DNA from: Muscardinus avellanarius
Lineage: Eukaryota > Chordata > Mammalia > Rodentia > Gliridae
Length of the DNA: 64,000 nt
NCBI GenBank assembly: GCA_963383645.1
Contig: OY726561.1
Coordinates: 137,426,227-137,490,226, forward strand
Reading direction: 5' to 3'
Below are positions 1 to 24,000 of this stretch, one piece after another. Each line of letters starts with the position of its first letter. The stretch's first letter is position 1. The notes below the pieces were generated by a model. It ran no database searches, was not told the origin of the DNA, and was given only the letters and a program-made list of their open reading frames with translations. A program made the translations under genes and the position numbers.

Positions 1-289
1 TAGCTGTGCTTAGGTAAGAGGGTTTTTCCACTTTTTTTCCTAGTACATCCCAACCGTTTGGGAGTAGCTTTGACTCGTCACAGAACGGCACAATACTTAT
101 TGCTAAGTATGTTCTTTCTTGGCTGCAAGAGGGCTGGTTTTTGCTGAGCGCCTTCAAGAGATGCTAAAGTGGTATCCGAGGCAAAGTGAAGGCTGCCTGG
201 TTGGCTTTGCGGGATGTACTGTGGCAGATAGTAAAGCATGTCTGACCTTCGCAGCTGACCGGCTCCGAAGGAAACACGGACAGTCTTCT

Positions 290-369
290 GCCATCCAGAG
301 CCGACTGACCACTGGTCATGTTGAGTTTTGCCATCCAGAGCCGGCTGACCACTGGTCATGTTGAGTTTT
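290..369. repeat. 40-bp tandem duplication
   Basis: Two head-to-tail copies (290-329 and 330-369) differ at one base (A at 304, G at 344). The near identity implies a recent slippage or duplication. Confidence 0.95.
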
Positions 370-614
370 GCTGCTCGATTGTGTCTATTTCAGGATGCAC
401 ATCATTTCCCTTAGCAATTTCACTGCATCCGCCAGATCGTGTTCTCAGCAGTGCATATGTGAGACAGGATGCCCTCGGTCCAGAGGGCCAGGAGGCCCCG
501 TGGGCGTCTGCTATGCTGGCCTCCTGAGGGAACAGACACAAAACGAGGGAGGGGAGCAGCGGTTTGCTGCTTGTTTCTCTCTATCTCAAATGCTGTTTTT
601 TTTTTTTTTTAAAT

Positions 615-760
615 GTTTTGGTTTTCTTACTGGTGCATTGTAGTCATACATCTTGACGGGGTATAAGATGGCAGAGGCATCATAAGGCCATCTTTTAAAG
701 TTCTGTGTTTTTAGTGGTCACTGTAGTCATACGTCGTACTGGGCTACAAAACAGGAGCAT
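615..760 (-). mobile_element. L1 3'-end-like fragment(s)
   Basis: Contains two related pieces of the motif 'gtgcattgtagtcatacat', which recurs at 25141, 30690, 39527, 40735 and 56335 and marks the 3' terminus of the L1 family in this genome, here antisense. Confidence 0.5.
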
Positions 761-804
761 CCGAAGGCTGTTGCTGATTGCGTGTTATCTGTTTCCTCTC
801 AAAG

Positions 805-985
805 CTACGAAGAGGGGGATTTTGAGAAGGCCGCTGAGCTCTACAAAAGGGCGATGGAAATAAAAGAGGCAGAAGCATCGCTCTCGGGAGGAAAAGCTCC
901 TTCCAGACACTCGCCAAGTGGAGACACATACAGCTTAAAAACCATGCACTCTCCCAACGCTCTCCTTCCTCAGGGCCAAAGGTAA
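805..985 (+). CDS. NPHP3: NPHP3 (nephrocystin-3), last coding exon (partial gene)
   Basis: Nephrocystin-3 works at the inversin compartment of the primary cilium and carries C-terminal TPR repeats. The exon opens after a pyrimidine-rich acceptor (tttcctctcaaag) and encodes 59 residues starting [20 protein letters not shown]. This is the second helix of a TPR followed by the known low-complexity tail ending PQGQR, then TAA at 983-985. The rest of the gene lies before the window. No preceding exon was seen in bases 1-800. The tail sequence and the position beside UBA5 and ACAD11 both match mammalian NPHP3. The first base completes a split codon, so the intron is phase 2 on the upstream side. 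Confidence 0.92.
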
Positions 986-1087
986 CAGCGGCAATCGCAG
1001 CCCTTTGCAGACGTATCTTGGTGTCAAATGTGTTAAAATCTGGAACATTAGGACTTAAAACTTAATGTTTTAAGGAAAGGCATCTTT

Positions 1088-1293
1088 TTTTTTTTTTTTT
1101 TTTTTTTTTTGGTGGTACTGGGGTTCCTGGAAGCCCTGCTACCTCTGGGCTACACTCCCAGACCTATTTTTGCATTTTTATTTGGAAACAGGGTCTCTTA
1201 AGCCAGTGCGCGCAGCTGGCTTCGAACCTGCGCGATCCTCCTGTCTCTGCCTCCCAAGCGCGGGGATTACAAGCGTGCACCACCACACCCGGC
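1088..1293 (-). mobile_element. B1-dID SINE, young sublineage, with perfect target-site duplication
   Basis: Starts with the poly(T) complement of the A-tail and ends at the 7SL-like head. It is flanked by an exact 16-bp duplication (AAGGAAAGGCATCTTT at 1072-1087 and 1294-1309), so it is an L1-mobilised, fairly recent insertion in the NPHP3 3'UTR. The B1 part carries an intact GGTTCGAAGCC box (complement strand). Confidence 0.95.
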
Positions 1294-1867
1294 AAGGAAA
1301 GGCATCTTTAACACTGTGATTTCACTCTTCTTTATGTATAAAGTTGCAGTTTTGAGTTGCGGTCATGTCCGTTTGATTGAAACAATTCATATGTCATATG
1401 GGCTCCACGGGTGTAGACATGTTGGCATTCCCAGATGACAGGAGGGCGCCTGGTGAAGAGTAAATCGCTCTCTGCTGGAGACAAGGGGTTCAGGAACTGC
1501 GTGGTTCCTCTCTCAAAAGCAGCTTTAGCCCTGCTTTCATTCTTTGACTTGCTATTATCCACAGAGGTCTGGCCGACTTCTCTACCTCAAACAAAAGTTT
1601 CAAGAATTAAAAGGATAGTATGTAGGAAAAGTTTGAGTTGTCCTCAGTGAGGCAGGGATTCCTGCTTCCTTTTTTTAATTCTTTTTTATTCGGCCTACTG
1701 TCCTCAACAGACTGGGCCAATCTTCCTACTTCCTGTGCTCTCTACATAGTATTTTTTTTTTATTACTGTGTTATTCACAGCTGCATAGTGTCCAAAGCCA
1801 TCTGAGCACAAGCCAACCCCTTTGGCATTCTTTGCCCTTTCCTAAAACTGGACATGAGATCCTCCTC

Positions 1868-2055
1868 CATTTTTCTTATGTACTAGGGATTGAACCCAGG
1901 GGCATCCTACCTCTGAGCCACACGCCCAGCCCTCTTTTATTTTTTATTTGTTAACAGGGTCGTGCTAAGTTGCTGAGGCTGGACTCAAACCTGTGGTCCT
2001 CCAGTCTCAGCCTCCCGAGTACTGGGATCGCAGGCACGCGCCACCCTGCTCAGCT
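1868..2055 (-). mobile_element. B1-dID SINE, older copy
   Basis: Antisense copy with the dID part ('gattgaacccaggggc') and B1 part ('cctcccgagtactgggatcgcaggc' type) clearly recognisable but diverged. Confidence 0.85.
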
Positions 2056-2378
2056 CCATTTTCTTTCTGAAATGGCCTCAGTCAGACTCGTTACTCACCT
2101 CATGCTCCAACTAGCCTGCCATTTTATGCTGAAAATTACGTTTTTGTAGGTTGTAGAAATATTGCCACATTTTGGGCAGCTGTGTACCATTCATGTCTTT
2201 GTCTATAGTACAGTCTTCATCAATTGCAACATCGGTGAGATTCTAACTGTATTAATTGTAAAGGTGAAGATAAAAAGACCATATTTTGCTGTTTTAAAAT
2301 AAAAGTGCACTTGCAAGTTCTTTTCCTCTGTGGTTTATAGAAGAGGGTTACACTTTGCATAAAAAAACACACTGACCA

Positions 2379-2580
2379 TTTTTGGGGGTGATGGAGATTG
2401 AACTCAGGGGCGTTCTACCTATGAACTATACCCCCAGCCTTTTCTTCTGTTTTGTTTTTGAAATAGTTTTGCTAGGTGGCTGAGGGTCCCACTACGCTGC
2501 TGAGGTTGGTCTCAAATCTGCAGTCCTCCTGTCTCAGCCTCCCAGGTGCTAGGATTACAGGCATGCATCACACCTGGCTG
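2379..2580 (-). mobile_element. B1-dID SINE
   Basis: Antisense copy just past the proposed NPHP3 poly(A) site. Both halves are present. Confidence 0.85.
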
Positions 2581-2892
2581 AAATTTTTTTCATATATAAA
2601 AGAATTTATTGTTGCCAATACTGAGTGGTTTGTTCAACTGAAAAAAACTTTGGTGTTTCTACAGGGTCTTGGTTAATGTTTTCTGAGGCCTTGCTGTTCA
2701 GAGCGAGATTCAAGAACCAGTTATTACCAGCTGAGAGCTTATTAAAGACATAGATTTGGGCCTCTTCCCAAACCTGCCAAGTTGTAATCTGCATTTTAGC
2801 TAGACCTTAGGTGACTTGTATGCACCCAAGTTTAAGAATCATTGGTAAAATTTGAAGTCCCTATAGTAGTAATTTAAAATAAATTTGGTAGG

Positions 2893-3270
2893 ACCTGGAC
2901 ATGGAGGCACACGCCTATAATCCCAGTACTTGGGAGGTCTGAGGCCAGTCATAGCAACTCACACCCTCAGGAATTTAGTGGAACCTTGTTTCAAAATAAA
3001 AAAATAAAAAGCTTAATGTGAGGGTGCATGTTTTTAATCTTGGGAGGTTTATACTTGGGAGGTTGGGATAGGGAGATCACAGGTTCAAGGTCAGCCTCAG
3101 CAACTTAGACCCTGTTTCAAACTAAAAAATAGGGATAAGGGTGTAGCTCAGAAGTAGAATGCCCCTGCGTTCAATCCTCAGTTATCACAAAATAAATAAA
3201 ATTTTAAAAAATGAAAAAGGCTAGGTGTAGCTTGAAGGAAGAATGTCTCTGAGCCCAATCCCAAAAATAA
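2893..3270 (+). mobile_element. Overlapping B1-dID SINE remnants
   Basis: A truncated B1 head at 2893-3010, a second head plus dID at about 3040-3190, and an extra dID-like piece at 3220-3270 follow one another in the same orientation. Confidence 0.75.
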
Positions 3271-3934
3271 ATACAAGTAAATTCATTAGAATTTTATAAA
3301 ATGAGTATCTGTCTATGCCCTTTCAGGGGAGGCTCCGAGGGTAAAAAAGAAGATAAAATATGACCATATCTTTGTTTGCCAGCTGTGAAGGGTGCAAATA
3401 ATTGAATACACAGATATAACAGATACTGATTTTAGAATTAAGCTACCAGAGCTTCAAATCTGACTCAGTATAAGTAATTTAATACATTATAAGTGTTGTA
3501 TATTGTATTAACATCTAGCAGCACCTTAAAAATTGCTTTAGGAAATGGTCTGAGACAAGCACTCCAGAAGAACTTTGAAAAAAGAAAAAGGCTTAATATG
3601 TATTTGTTCTTGGTTCCTCCAAAATTTTAATTAAAAAAAGAACACAAGTATTAGAAATTCCTAATATTATTCAAAATAACTTAGTGGCAAATTAACTATG
3701 GCTTGGAGTTGCGCATTCTAAATTACATATTTCAAAAAAACCTCTATCTTGATTTTCTTGATTTTAGTATTTACTACCAATGTGTACTAGGTTTTCATGA
3801 GAAAACCTACTTAAAGAGGTAAAAATAACTAACAGACATATCTATGTAAGTATGTGAGGTTCTTAAATAGGAATATTAGTTCTTAAATAGTTCACATTAG
3901 TATACACCTTCACAGTAAAAAAAAAAAAAAAAGC

Positions 3935-4133
3935 TTTAGCTGGGCATGGTGGTACACACCTGTAATCTCAGTACTTGGGAGGCTGAAACAGGAGGATCAC
4001 AAGTTCAAGTCCAGCCTCAGCAACTCAGTGAGACTGTTTCAAAATAAAGCATAAAGTGGGGCTGGGAGTGTAGCTCAGAGGTAGAATGCCCCTGGATTCA
4101 GTACCTGGTAACTAACGTGCGCACACACACAGA
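3935..4133 (+). mobile_element. B1-dID SINE with AC-rich tail
   Basis: Full-length copy. An A-rich run precedes it and a short (CA)n replaces the tail. Confidence 0.88.
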
Positions 4134-5230
4134 GCTTCAAGACAACTCAGTCCTAAAACTTAATGTGTATGGACCAAATTCTGCTAGTTAGAATTAATCT
4201 TTGTCAATGCTTTACAAAAAGGGAAACTTGAGAGCAGAACAGAATGTGGTTTGGGAGGGACTCAAAGCTTCCTTAATAAACATCCTTACGTGGCCATTAC
4301 CTCTTTGTGCTTGTGTGTTCATAGTATCCAGGGAATGAATACTTTTATGAGAAAAGCATAGTATCTCTATGAGATAAAAAAAAATCTGAGCAGGACAGAA
4401 CTGGACATTAAGTTCCACTAGCAAAGAGGAAGGAATCAAGGTGGGATGATTCGTTATATTTAGCCTGTGCTAAGGCCACACTGGAACTCACGTTAGAATA
4501 CATAATGACTGCAAATCTGGCCAGACCCAGTGGGTTTATTTAATGCAAAATTTGGTCATGATTAACTTCTCCCAACTAGCTCCAAGTGGACGGCCTGCAG
4601 GCCTCAGGTGAGCACCCCACGTCAGCAGATACCTGTTACCTGACGGTTTTCTGCTAAAACAGCCCAGTAGTCTATAATAAAAAAATACTGAACAAATCAG
4701 GTAACACTTGGTGCAGTTTTAACGTGCTGCAGTGTCAAGTTAGGAGCAGATAAGAGGTCCTCAGATGATTCTCTAGGTCATACTTTATCAAATCAGAGCA
4801 TTTAATAATTGAAAACCAACCCTTAGCGGATTCGTGGGCCAGTTTCCAAAGGAGTATTCTAAAAAGCTACATTTCACTTCTGAAACTCAAAACATTTCTC
4901 GTAACTAGGAATCTATACAACTTGATATACCTACCTAATTTAAAAAAAACTGGAAAAAGACTAAGATATAAGAAAGTTTCAAGGTTAGCAAAACTATCCC
5001 ATTTCAATTTCACTATCACCATAACATTCAACAGGATAATTGTAAAATCTTAAAGCTAATACAACTGAACATATATCTGAAATGTTTTTAGAACTTTTAT
5101 TTTACAAGTAGTAAATTTACTTTTAATTTGTATTAACATTTTTCTGCAGATAACAATTTAGACATTTATATCTTCCAAATAAAAAAAATCATCAAAATAA
5201 GATATTAACATAGAAACAGCCCATTAGTAA
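4134..5230. other. NPHP3-UBA5 convergent intergenic stretch
   Basis: AT-rich unique-looking sequence between the two 3' ends. I see no gene, RNA or clear repeat in it. Confidence 0.5.
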
Positions 5231-6195
5231 CGGTTACAATGCATGTTATTTATTGGTCTCCAACCCTTTGAGGATTTTTTCCAACCAAAGCTAAGCCATC
5301 AGAGTGGAACTGCAGAGAAAACCAATCGGTATTGATTGAGTGTAGTGGCCACAGGAGAGGAGACTCCTCCAGGGCATCCATTGATGTCAGCCATGGCAGG
5401 CCATTTAGAACTTCTCTCGCACCCACTGTCCAGGCCGAGTCTTCCAGCACCATCTACCTTAGGACTCCAGAGGAAAGAAAGCGCTCTGGAGAAACCATAG
5501 GGCGGCCACAACTGATGATCTAAACCTAAGCTCATGCCTTGGTTTCCAGTAAAAGGCAATCAGATATACGGGAGCACAGATGGCAATGGCTGCGTTCCTT
5601 GGTCAGCGCGGAATAAAATGTCATGTCCTCTGAAAGAGTACTTCATCTAGTCATCTGACAGCTTCCGTTGGCTTGCCGGTCTCACTCTGAATATATAATT
5701 TAGTCATAAAAACTTTCTGATTATGTTTCCACTTGCATTTCATCGGCAACAGTGGAGAGGATGTTTTATAGGTTAAATTTCATCGTTACTGTGGGTCAGG
5801 TTGGTAGTGGTAGTGGGCAACTTTCTTGTAGGAAGCAATTCTAAATGTGAGTAGATGCCTGGTGGCTCTGAACATCAGGCTGTGCTCTGCCGTCCGTGTC
5901 CTCAGGGAGCGGCCAAAGGATACTGGACAGAAGGAGAATGCACAGTGAGGCCGAGCCTCCCGCCCGCGCTGCAGTGGGTACGTTTTCATTATGATGGGTA
6001 ACTGCCTACGATAATCCTGCTTTCTAGGGGAGGTCCTGATGGAGTTGGAGAGGGGAGAAAGAACAACAGCCACGGCATTTTCATAAAGTATAACATACAG
6101 AAAGTCACCTTGCCCTAGGTTTTATTAGTTTGGATTTTTTAATTTGAAGGGAATGGGCTTAAATACAGAAAGTCTACTATCTGACCGCCCACCGT
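5230..6195 (-). other. UBA5: UBA5 3'UTR (proposed) with poly(A) signal
   Basis: Downstream of the UBA5 stop there is no repeat until a minus-strand AATAAA (plus-strand 5249-5254). A second AATAAA lies at 5096-5101. ORFs here (up to 95 codons) have no recognisable product and are treated as UTR noise. Confidence 0.5.
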
Positions 6196-19265
<13,070 letters not shown>

Positions 19266-19895
19266 GGCTGGGACCCCCGCGCCCAGCCCGGGCCTTCGCC
19301 GCCGCCGCCCCACGCTGCCGGGCTGGGCCCGCTAGGAGAACGAGACGAAGCGGCACCCGGCCGGCTCCTGCCCAGCCCAGCCGGAGAGCCACCGCAGGAC
19401 AGCCCAGCGCCTCCAGGACAGACACGTCTCCTCCACGCCCAGGCGCCGCTTCCGGTCCGTCGCCCTCATCGCTCCCCTCCGACAAACTCGCCTCTTCCGA
19501 CTTCTTTCTTGGCTAGATCTGTTAGATCCGGCCTCAGAGGGACCCGAGTCTTGAGTATCCAGAGCACTTGGATGACGACGCTGCCATTATTGCTAGAAAG
19601 CTAGAAAAAATAGTACCGGGGAAAAAAAAATAAAGAAAAAAGAAAAAGTATCCGGACCCTTTATTGCGGGACTCGAGGGCCGGACGGTCACCTTTCTGGA
19701 ACGGACCCTATAGGACTTCCGCCTGGTGGTGCATTATTCAATATGTAAGTGGAAGAGGCCTTCATGCATCCTTCATCGTCTGTAGCGATGACTTTACTTT
19801 TTTAAAAAAAACCGCAGGCCTCCAACACTGACGCTGGCAGAAAGTTTTATAATTCGAACACGGCTCGGACGCTTCCGGTAATTCCAGGCTAAAGC

Positions 19896-19903
19896 CCACG
19901 TCA
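19896..19903 (-). promoter_or_regulatory. TGACGTGG motif (UPRE/ATF6-XBP1-like)
   Basis: The plus strand reads CCACGTCA. The same ACGT core also fits CREB/ATF or bHLH-ZIP binding. There is no CCAAT nine bases upstream, so it is not a full ERSE. Confidence 0.5.
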
Positions 19904-19921
19904 GCGGATGCGGAGGCCGGC

Positions 19922-19934
19922 GTTGCTAGGCAAC
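19922..19934. promoter_or_regulatory. RFX-type X-box palindrome
   Basis: GTTGCTAGGCAAC is an inverted repeat of GTTGC/GCAAC with a 3-base centre. RFX factors bind GTTRCC-N(0-3)-RGYAAC type sites. It lies 140 bases before the ACAD11 ATG. Confidence 0.65.
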
Positions 19935-20073
19935 GGCGCCGCGGGTGCGGGATTGGCTGGAGCCAGGCCCCGCCCCAGCGCCGCCCCCGCGATCCGGGAG
20001 GTAGTGGCTGCAACCCCACAGGAATCTTGGCACTGAGAAAACCTGTTTGCGTCCTGCAACCGCGGCTGCAGTC

Positions 20074-21053
20074 ATGGAGGCCGGTGACACCCCCGAACCC
20101 GAAACCGTGGAAGTGCTGCCCCAGCACAAGTTGGACTGCAAGACCCTGGAGGCCTACCTAAACCACCACTTGCCTGGCTTTGGGGCGGAGCCCGGGGCTG
20201 CGCTGAGCATTTCCCAGTACAGGTATCCATGCTTGGCCTCCAACAGAAACAAATCTGTGCATTCTGCTGCTCTACCTGCGGCTCTGGGTGGCTTCCTGAT
20301 CTCCCCCATCCCGATTGCGTTTCCTGCAGCGTTGCATTTTGTGGTCAGGGGCTGTCGTTGTCTGTCCCCGGCATTCCATTTCCTGCCCCTGCTAACCCCA
20401 AGTGGAGGGCGATACTGGAAGTCAGTAACATTCGCCATTCCCTCATGCAATGGAAACTTTGTTAAAGAATAAAATGACGTGCCTCCAGGACTCACTGAAG
20501 CAGCTGAGACTGCAAGCTTCGTGAGAACATACACTATTCTCCCTCTCCTCCTGTTCCTCCTCTTTGTTCTTTTTTCTTCTCCCCCCCCCTCTGACTTTTT
20601 AAGCTGTAATCTGTAGTTTTTCTGAGAAACTGTTGTAATTACGTTGAAATGGCCCTGTTTCCTGGAGGCAGACTTAGTGGCACCACTTGGACAGTACAGA
20701 TGTGGATCCTGGCCCCTCCTCTTTGCAATCACTGCTGCACTTTAGATCCGAGTTTTTGAAGAAAATGGAACTGGATGGGATGATCCTGAAAGTATGGTTT
20801 CCCGCGATGAAACTGGTTATAGTTGATGTTTCATAATAGATTACTTAAAACTTTATTTTAAAACAGTGTTTCATAGCCAGGTGGTAGCGTACACCTGTAA
20901 TCTCAGTATTTGGGAGGCTGAGCCAGGAAAATCACAGGCTCGAGGACAACCTCAGCAATGTAACTCTCCTCTTAAAAAAAAAAAAAAGTAGGGCTGGGTG
21001 AGTAGCTCAGAAGTAGAATGTGCCTGGGTTCCGTCTCCAGTATCCCCCTCCCC

Positions 21054-21097
<44 letters not shown>

Positions 21098-24000
21098 ATT
21101 TTATAAACAGGACTATAGAAAGAATCCTGGCTTCCAGAAAACATTATCTGTTACTTACTACCTAGAAATTTAAATATGTTACGCAAACTCTTGGAATAAA
21201 TTTTCTAATTTGTAATATTTAACTGTCTTGATTAGATAATGGAAAGAAGTAATATGGGTCAAAGGGTATAAACATTGCAATGACACTGTAAACTAGTGAA
21301 ATTTTGTTATTGGTACTTATATTATTTGACTTGATTTCAATGAAAATAAAAACAGTATATCCAAGGAGATGAACCCGAGAGAAAGTTTGAGGATTATAAA
21401 CATTAAAAGGAAGGAGAGGTGAATAAAGAATAGCTGAAGTTTCCAGCCTGGAAGCCTTATGTTGTAAACCTGAAGCAGATCAAAGTTCAAATTTCAATTG
21501 CTGTGTAACTTGAAGCAATTGTCCTTTCAACATCGAGTTCTGCTTCGGCCAAAAGGGATAGTATTAATCATCTAAGGTCCTGGAGAGTTACCAAGAGACA
21601 CTTAATTTTGAATCAAGTTGAGTGTTAAACTATAATCATGCTCGGTAAGTGAAATTTGGATACAAATTATTTTCAGAAATGTTATGTAAGCTTGATTTAA
21701 TATATACACATGAGACTACGGCTCCCCTCTAAAACACATCATTTCCAAGATACACGAAAAAGCTTCCCCAAAGGAAGTCTCAAAAGTCCCGAAGTATTTC
21801 TTTAAAAAAAAAAAACATTTTTGCTGGGCGTGGTGGCGCATGCTTGTAATCCCCGCATGGGAGGCGGAGACAGGAGGATCAGGTTTGAAGACAGCCTCTC
21901 TGGCTTAAGAGACCCTGTTTCCAGATAAAAATATAAAATAGGTCTGGGAGTGTAGCCTGGAGGTAGAAGGGTTCCATCCCCAGCACCACCAAAAAATAAA
22001 ATAAGTAAAATAACTATACAACTATACATATATATATATATACACATACATACACACATACATACATATATACATACAGAAGAATCGCAGGCTCAAAGGC
22101 AGCCTCACCAAGTAGCAATAATCTCAGCAACCTCAGGAGACCCTGTTTCAGAACAAAAAATAAAAAGGGCTCAGGGTATACCTTGAAGGTAGAATGCCCC
22201 CGGACTCAATCCCCAGTACTACAGCAAATTAAAATAAAAATAGGGCTGGAGATGTAACCCCGTGATAACCTATTGGATTCAATCCCCAGTACTGAGAATA
22301 TATAACTTTAATACCAATCCAGTAGAAATCGTGCAAGAAGGCTTTTGAAGAGAAAGTTGACAAAGACTTTTAAAAGGATTTTAAACATGAGTGATGCCAT
22401 ATACACGAGTAGTTAAAGTCGATACTGTATTTTTCCATCTGATCTATAGATTCGGCAGTGGCAACCAAGATCCTAACTGTGTTCTGTAATTTGAAAAAGT
22501 TGCTCCTAAATTTTATGTGCAAGAGCAGAGGGTTAATGTTAGCAGAAACAACAAAGAGAGAAATTTGAATAAACTGGCATAGTATTAGCACAGTGAAATA
22601 ATATTAAAAAACCATATATTTATAGAAGATTGATACATGACAGTGCTGGCATTGAAAATCAGTGTGAGAAGCCGGGTATGGTGGCACATGCTTGTAATCC
22701 CAGACAAAACAAGCCAGGCATGGTGGTGCACACCTGCAATCTTAGTACTTGGGAGGCTGAGACAGAAGAACCACAGGCTTGAGACCAGTGTACCGTAATT
22801 TAGAGAGACCATGTTTCAAAGGGACTGCTAGATGTGTAGATCAGAGGTAGAATCCCTCAAGGTTCAAGCCTCAGTGTGTGTGTTGTGTGGGGAGAGACTG
22901 AGAGGAAGAAGGGGGAGAAAGAGAAGGAGGAAGAGGAGGAGAAGGAGGAGAAAGAAATAATTTTCCATGTGTATTATGGATAAAAGATTACAATCTAAAA
23001 TATAAAGAGCTATAAAGCGGCACAGAAAAAATGGTCAAAAGACTTGAAGATGCGCAACCTCCTTACAATGTAGTAAATTCCTTTGCTAAAGCATTTCTGA
23101 AAAGCCAGGTGCTGTCTCCTGAGGAAGTGCTGTCCAAGTATCTTGGGAAGTTTCCATGGTATCAGCATCAGTCCCCTCTAAAGCAAACAATACTATGAAT
23201 CAGGAAGTACTGAGATGCAAAGAAAACATCTTTAGGATGAAGGACAGTGAACCCTGAAGACTCACTTGCTGTTTGAGTCAAAATAAAATATGGACTAGGA
23301 GCTTTAGGATGTAGCAGGATTACAGCTTCATTAACTACTCATAAATCTTGAGCTAATTGATATATTCCATTTGGTTTTAGTACCAGAAGGATACAAGCAG
23401 AGCATTACGTATCTTTACTGGAGTTTTAGTATCCCAGGCTTGAGGGTCTATTTGAGATAAAACGTCCTCAGATATATTTTCCTCGCTTGTTGTCCTTACT
23501 CACTATTAATGCACCTCAGAAGTGGGGAGGTTGTCTTGGTGCTACATGAAGAGTTATACCCAGTAGAGCTAGAAAATATCTTCCTAACAAGGGAATGGGG
23601 AACTCTGGGAGAAGTAAGAAGGCTTGAGTAAAAATCAGTGTGACAGAAGGGAGGTTCAGAGCAGAGAGCTGAGCCTTCATCCCCAAAAGGAAGCGAACAT
23701 CTTTGTCTGCCACATCAGGAGCTATCTGAGGCTCTGGGTGATGAGCACTTGAGCATCCTCAGTGCCCTGGAGCAGCACAATGGGAACAGATGTCTTCCTT
23801 CCCTTCAGAAGTGAGAGAAATCTTGTCTTCAGTGAGTCCCCTCTATAAAGAGGGGCGGACCCCAGGTAGGGCTGACCCTGCTGGGGGCAGTCCTTGCCTC
23901 AGTGCTTAGTGCTCAGGATATCGGGGATGTGTTGCTCAGATAGACGTGAGGCCCAGTGCTGAGTGTCAGGCTGGCTCCGGGGTACCGGGGGAAGGATGGT

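Larger units (their letters stand above)
1..804 (+). other. Last NPHP3 intron (3' part)
   Basis: No exon is visible. It holds a perfect-phase 40-bp tandem duplication at 290-369 and an L1 3'-end-like piece at about 615-760. Short ORFs here show no recognisable protein. Confidence 0.6.
986..2310 (+). other. NPHP3: NPHP3 3'UTR with candidate poly(A) signal
   Basis: Untranslated sequence follows the NPHP3 stop. The best poly(A) signal is AATAAA at 2298-2303, with a GT-rich stretch (ctctgtggttt) about 25 bases later. Two antisense SINEs (1088-1293 and 1868-2055) would be part of this UTR. An earlier, weaker poly(A) site cannot be excluded, so the end is an inference. Confidence 0.5.
19266..20073. 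promoter_or_regulatory. Divergent UBA5/ACAD11 promoter region
   Basis: The 808 bases between the two start codons include CpG-rich stretches (19060-19480 with UBA5 exon 1, and 19860-20010). Visible motifs are CTTCCGG ETS-type sites at 19449-19455 and 19872-19878, an inverted CCAAT (ATTGG at 19952-19956), GC boxes at about 19966-19990, an X-box at 19922-19934 and TGACGTGG on the minus strand at 19903-19896. No TATA box is evident. An A-rich run at 19605-19650 separates the two GC-rich halves. Transcription start sites cannot be placed from sequence alone. Confidence 0.8.

Noticed and set aside
20154..20732. Minus-strand ORF of 192 codons over ACAD11 exon 1
   Set aside because: Antisense to a real exon and running into intron, no recognisable domain.
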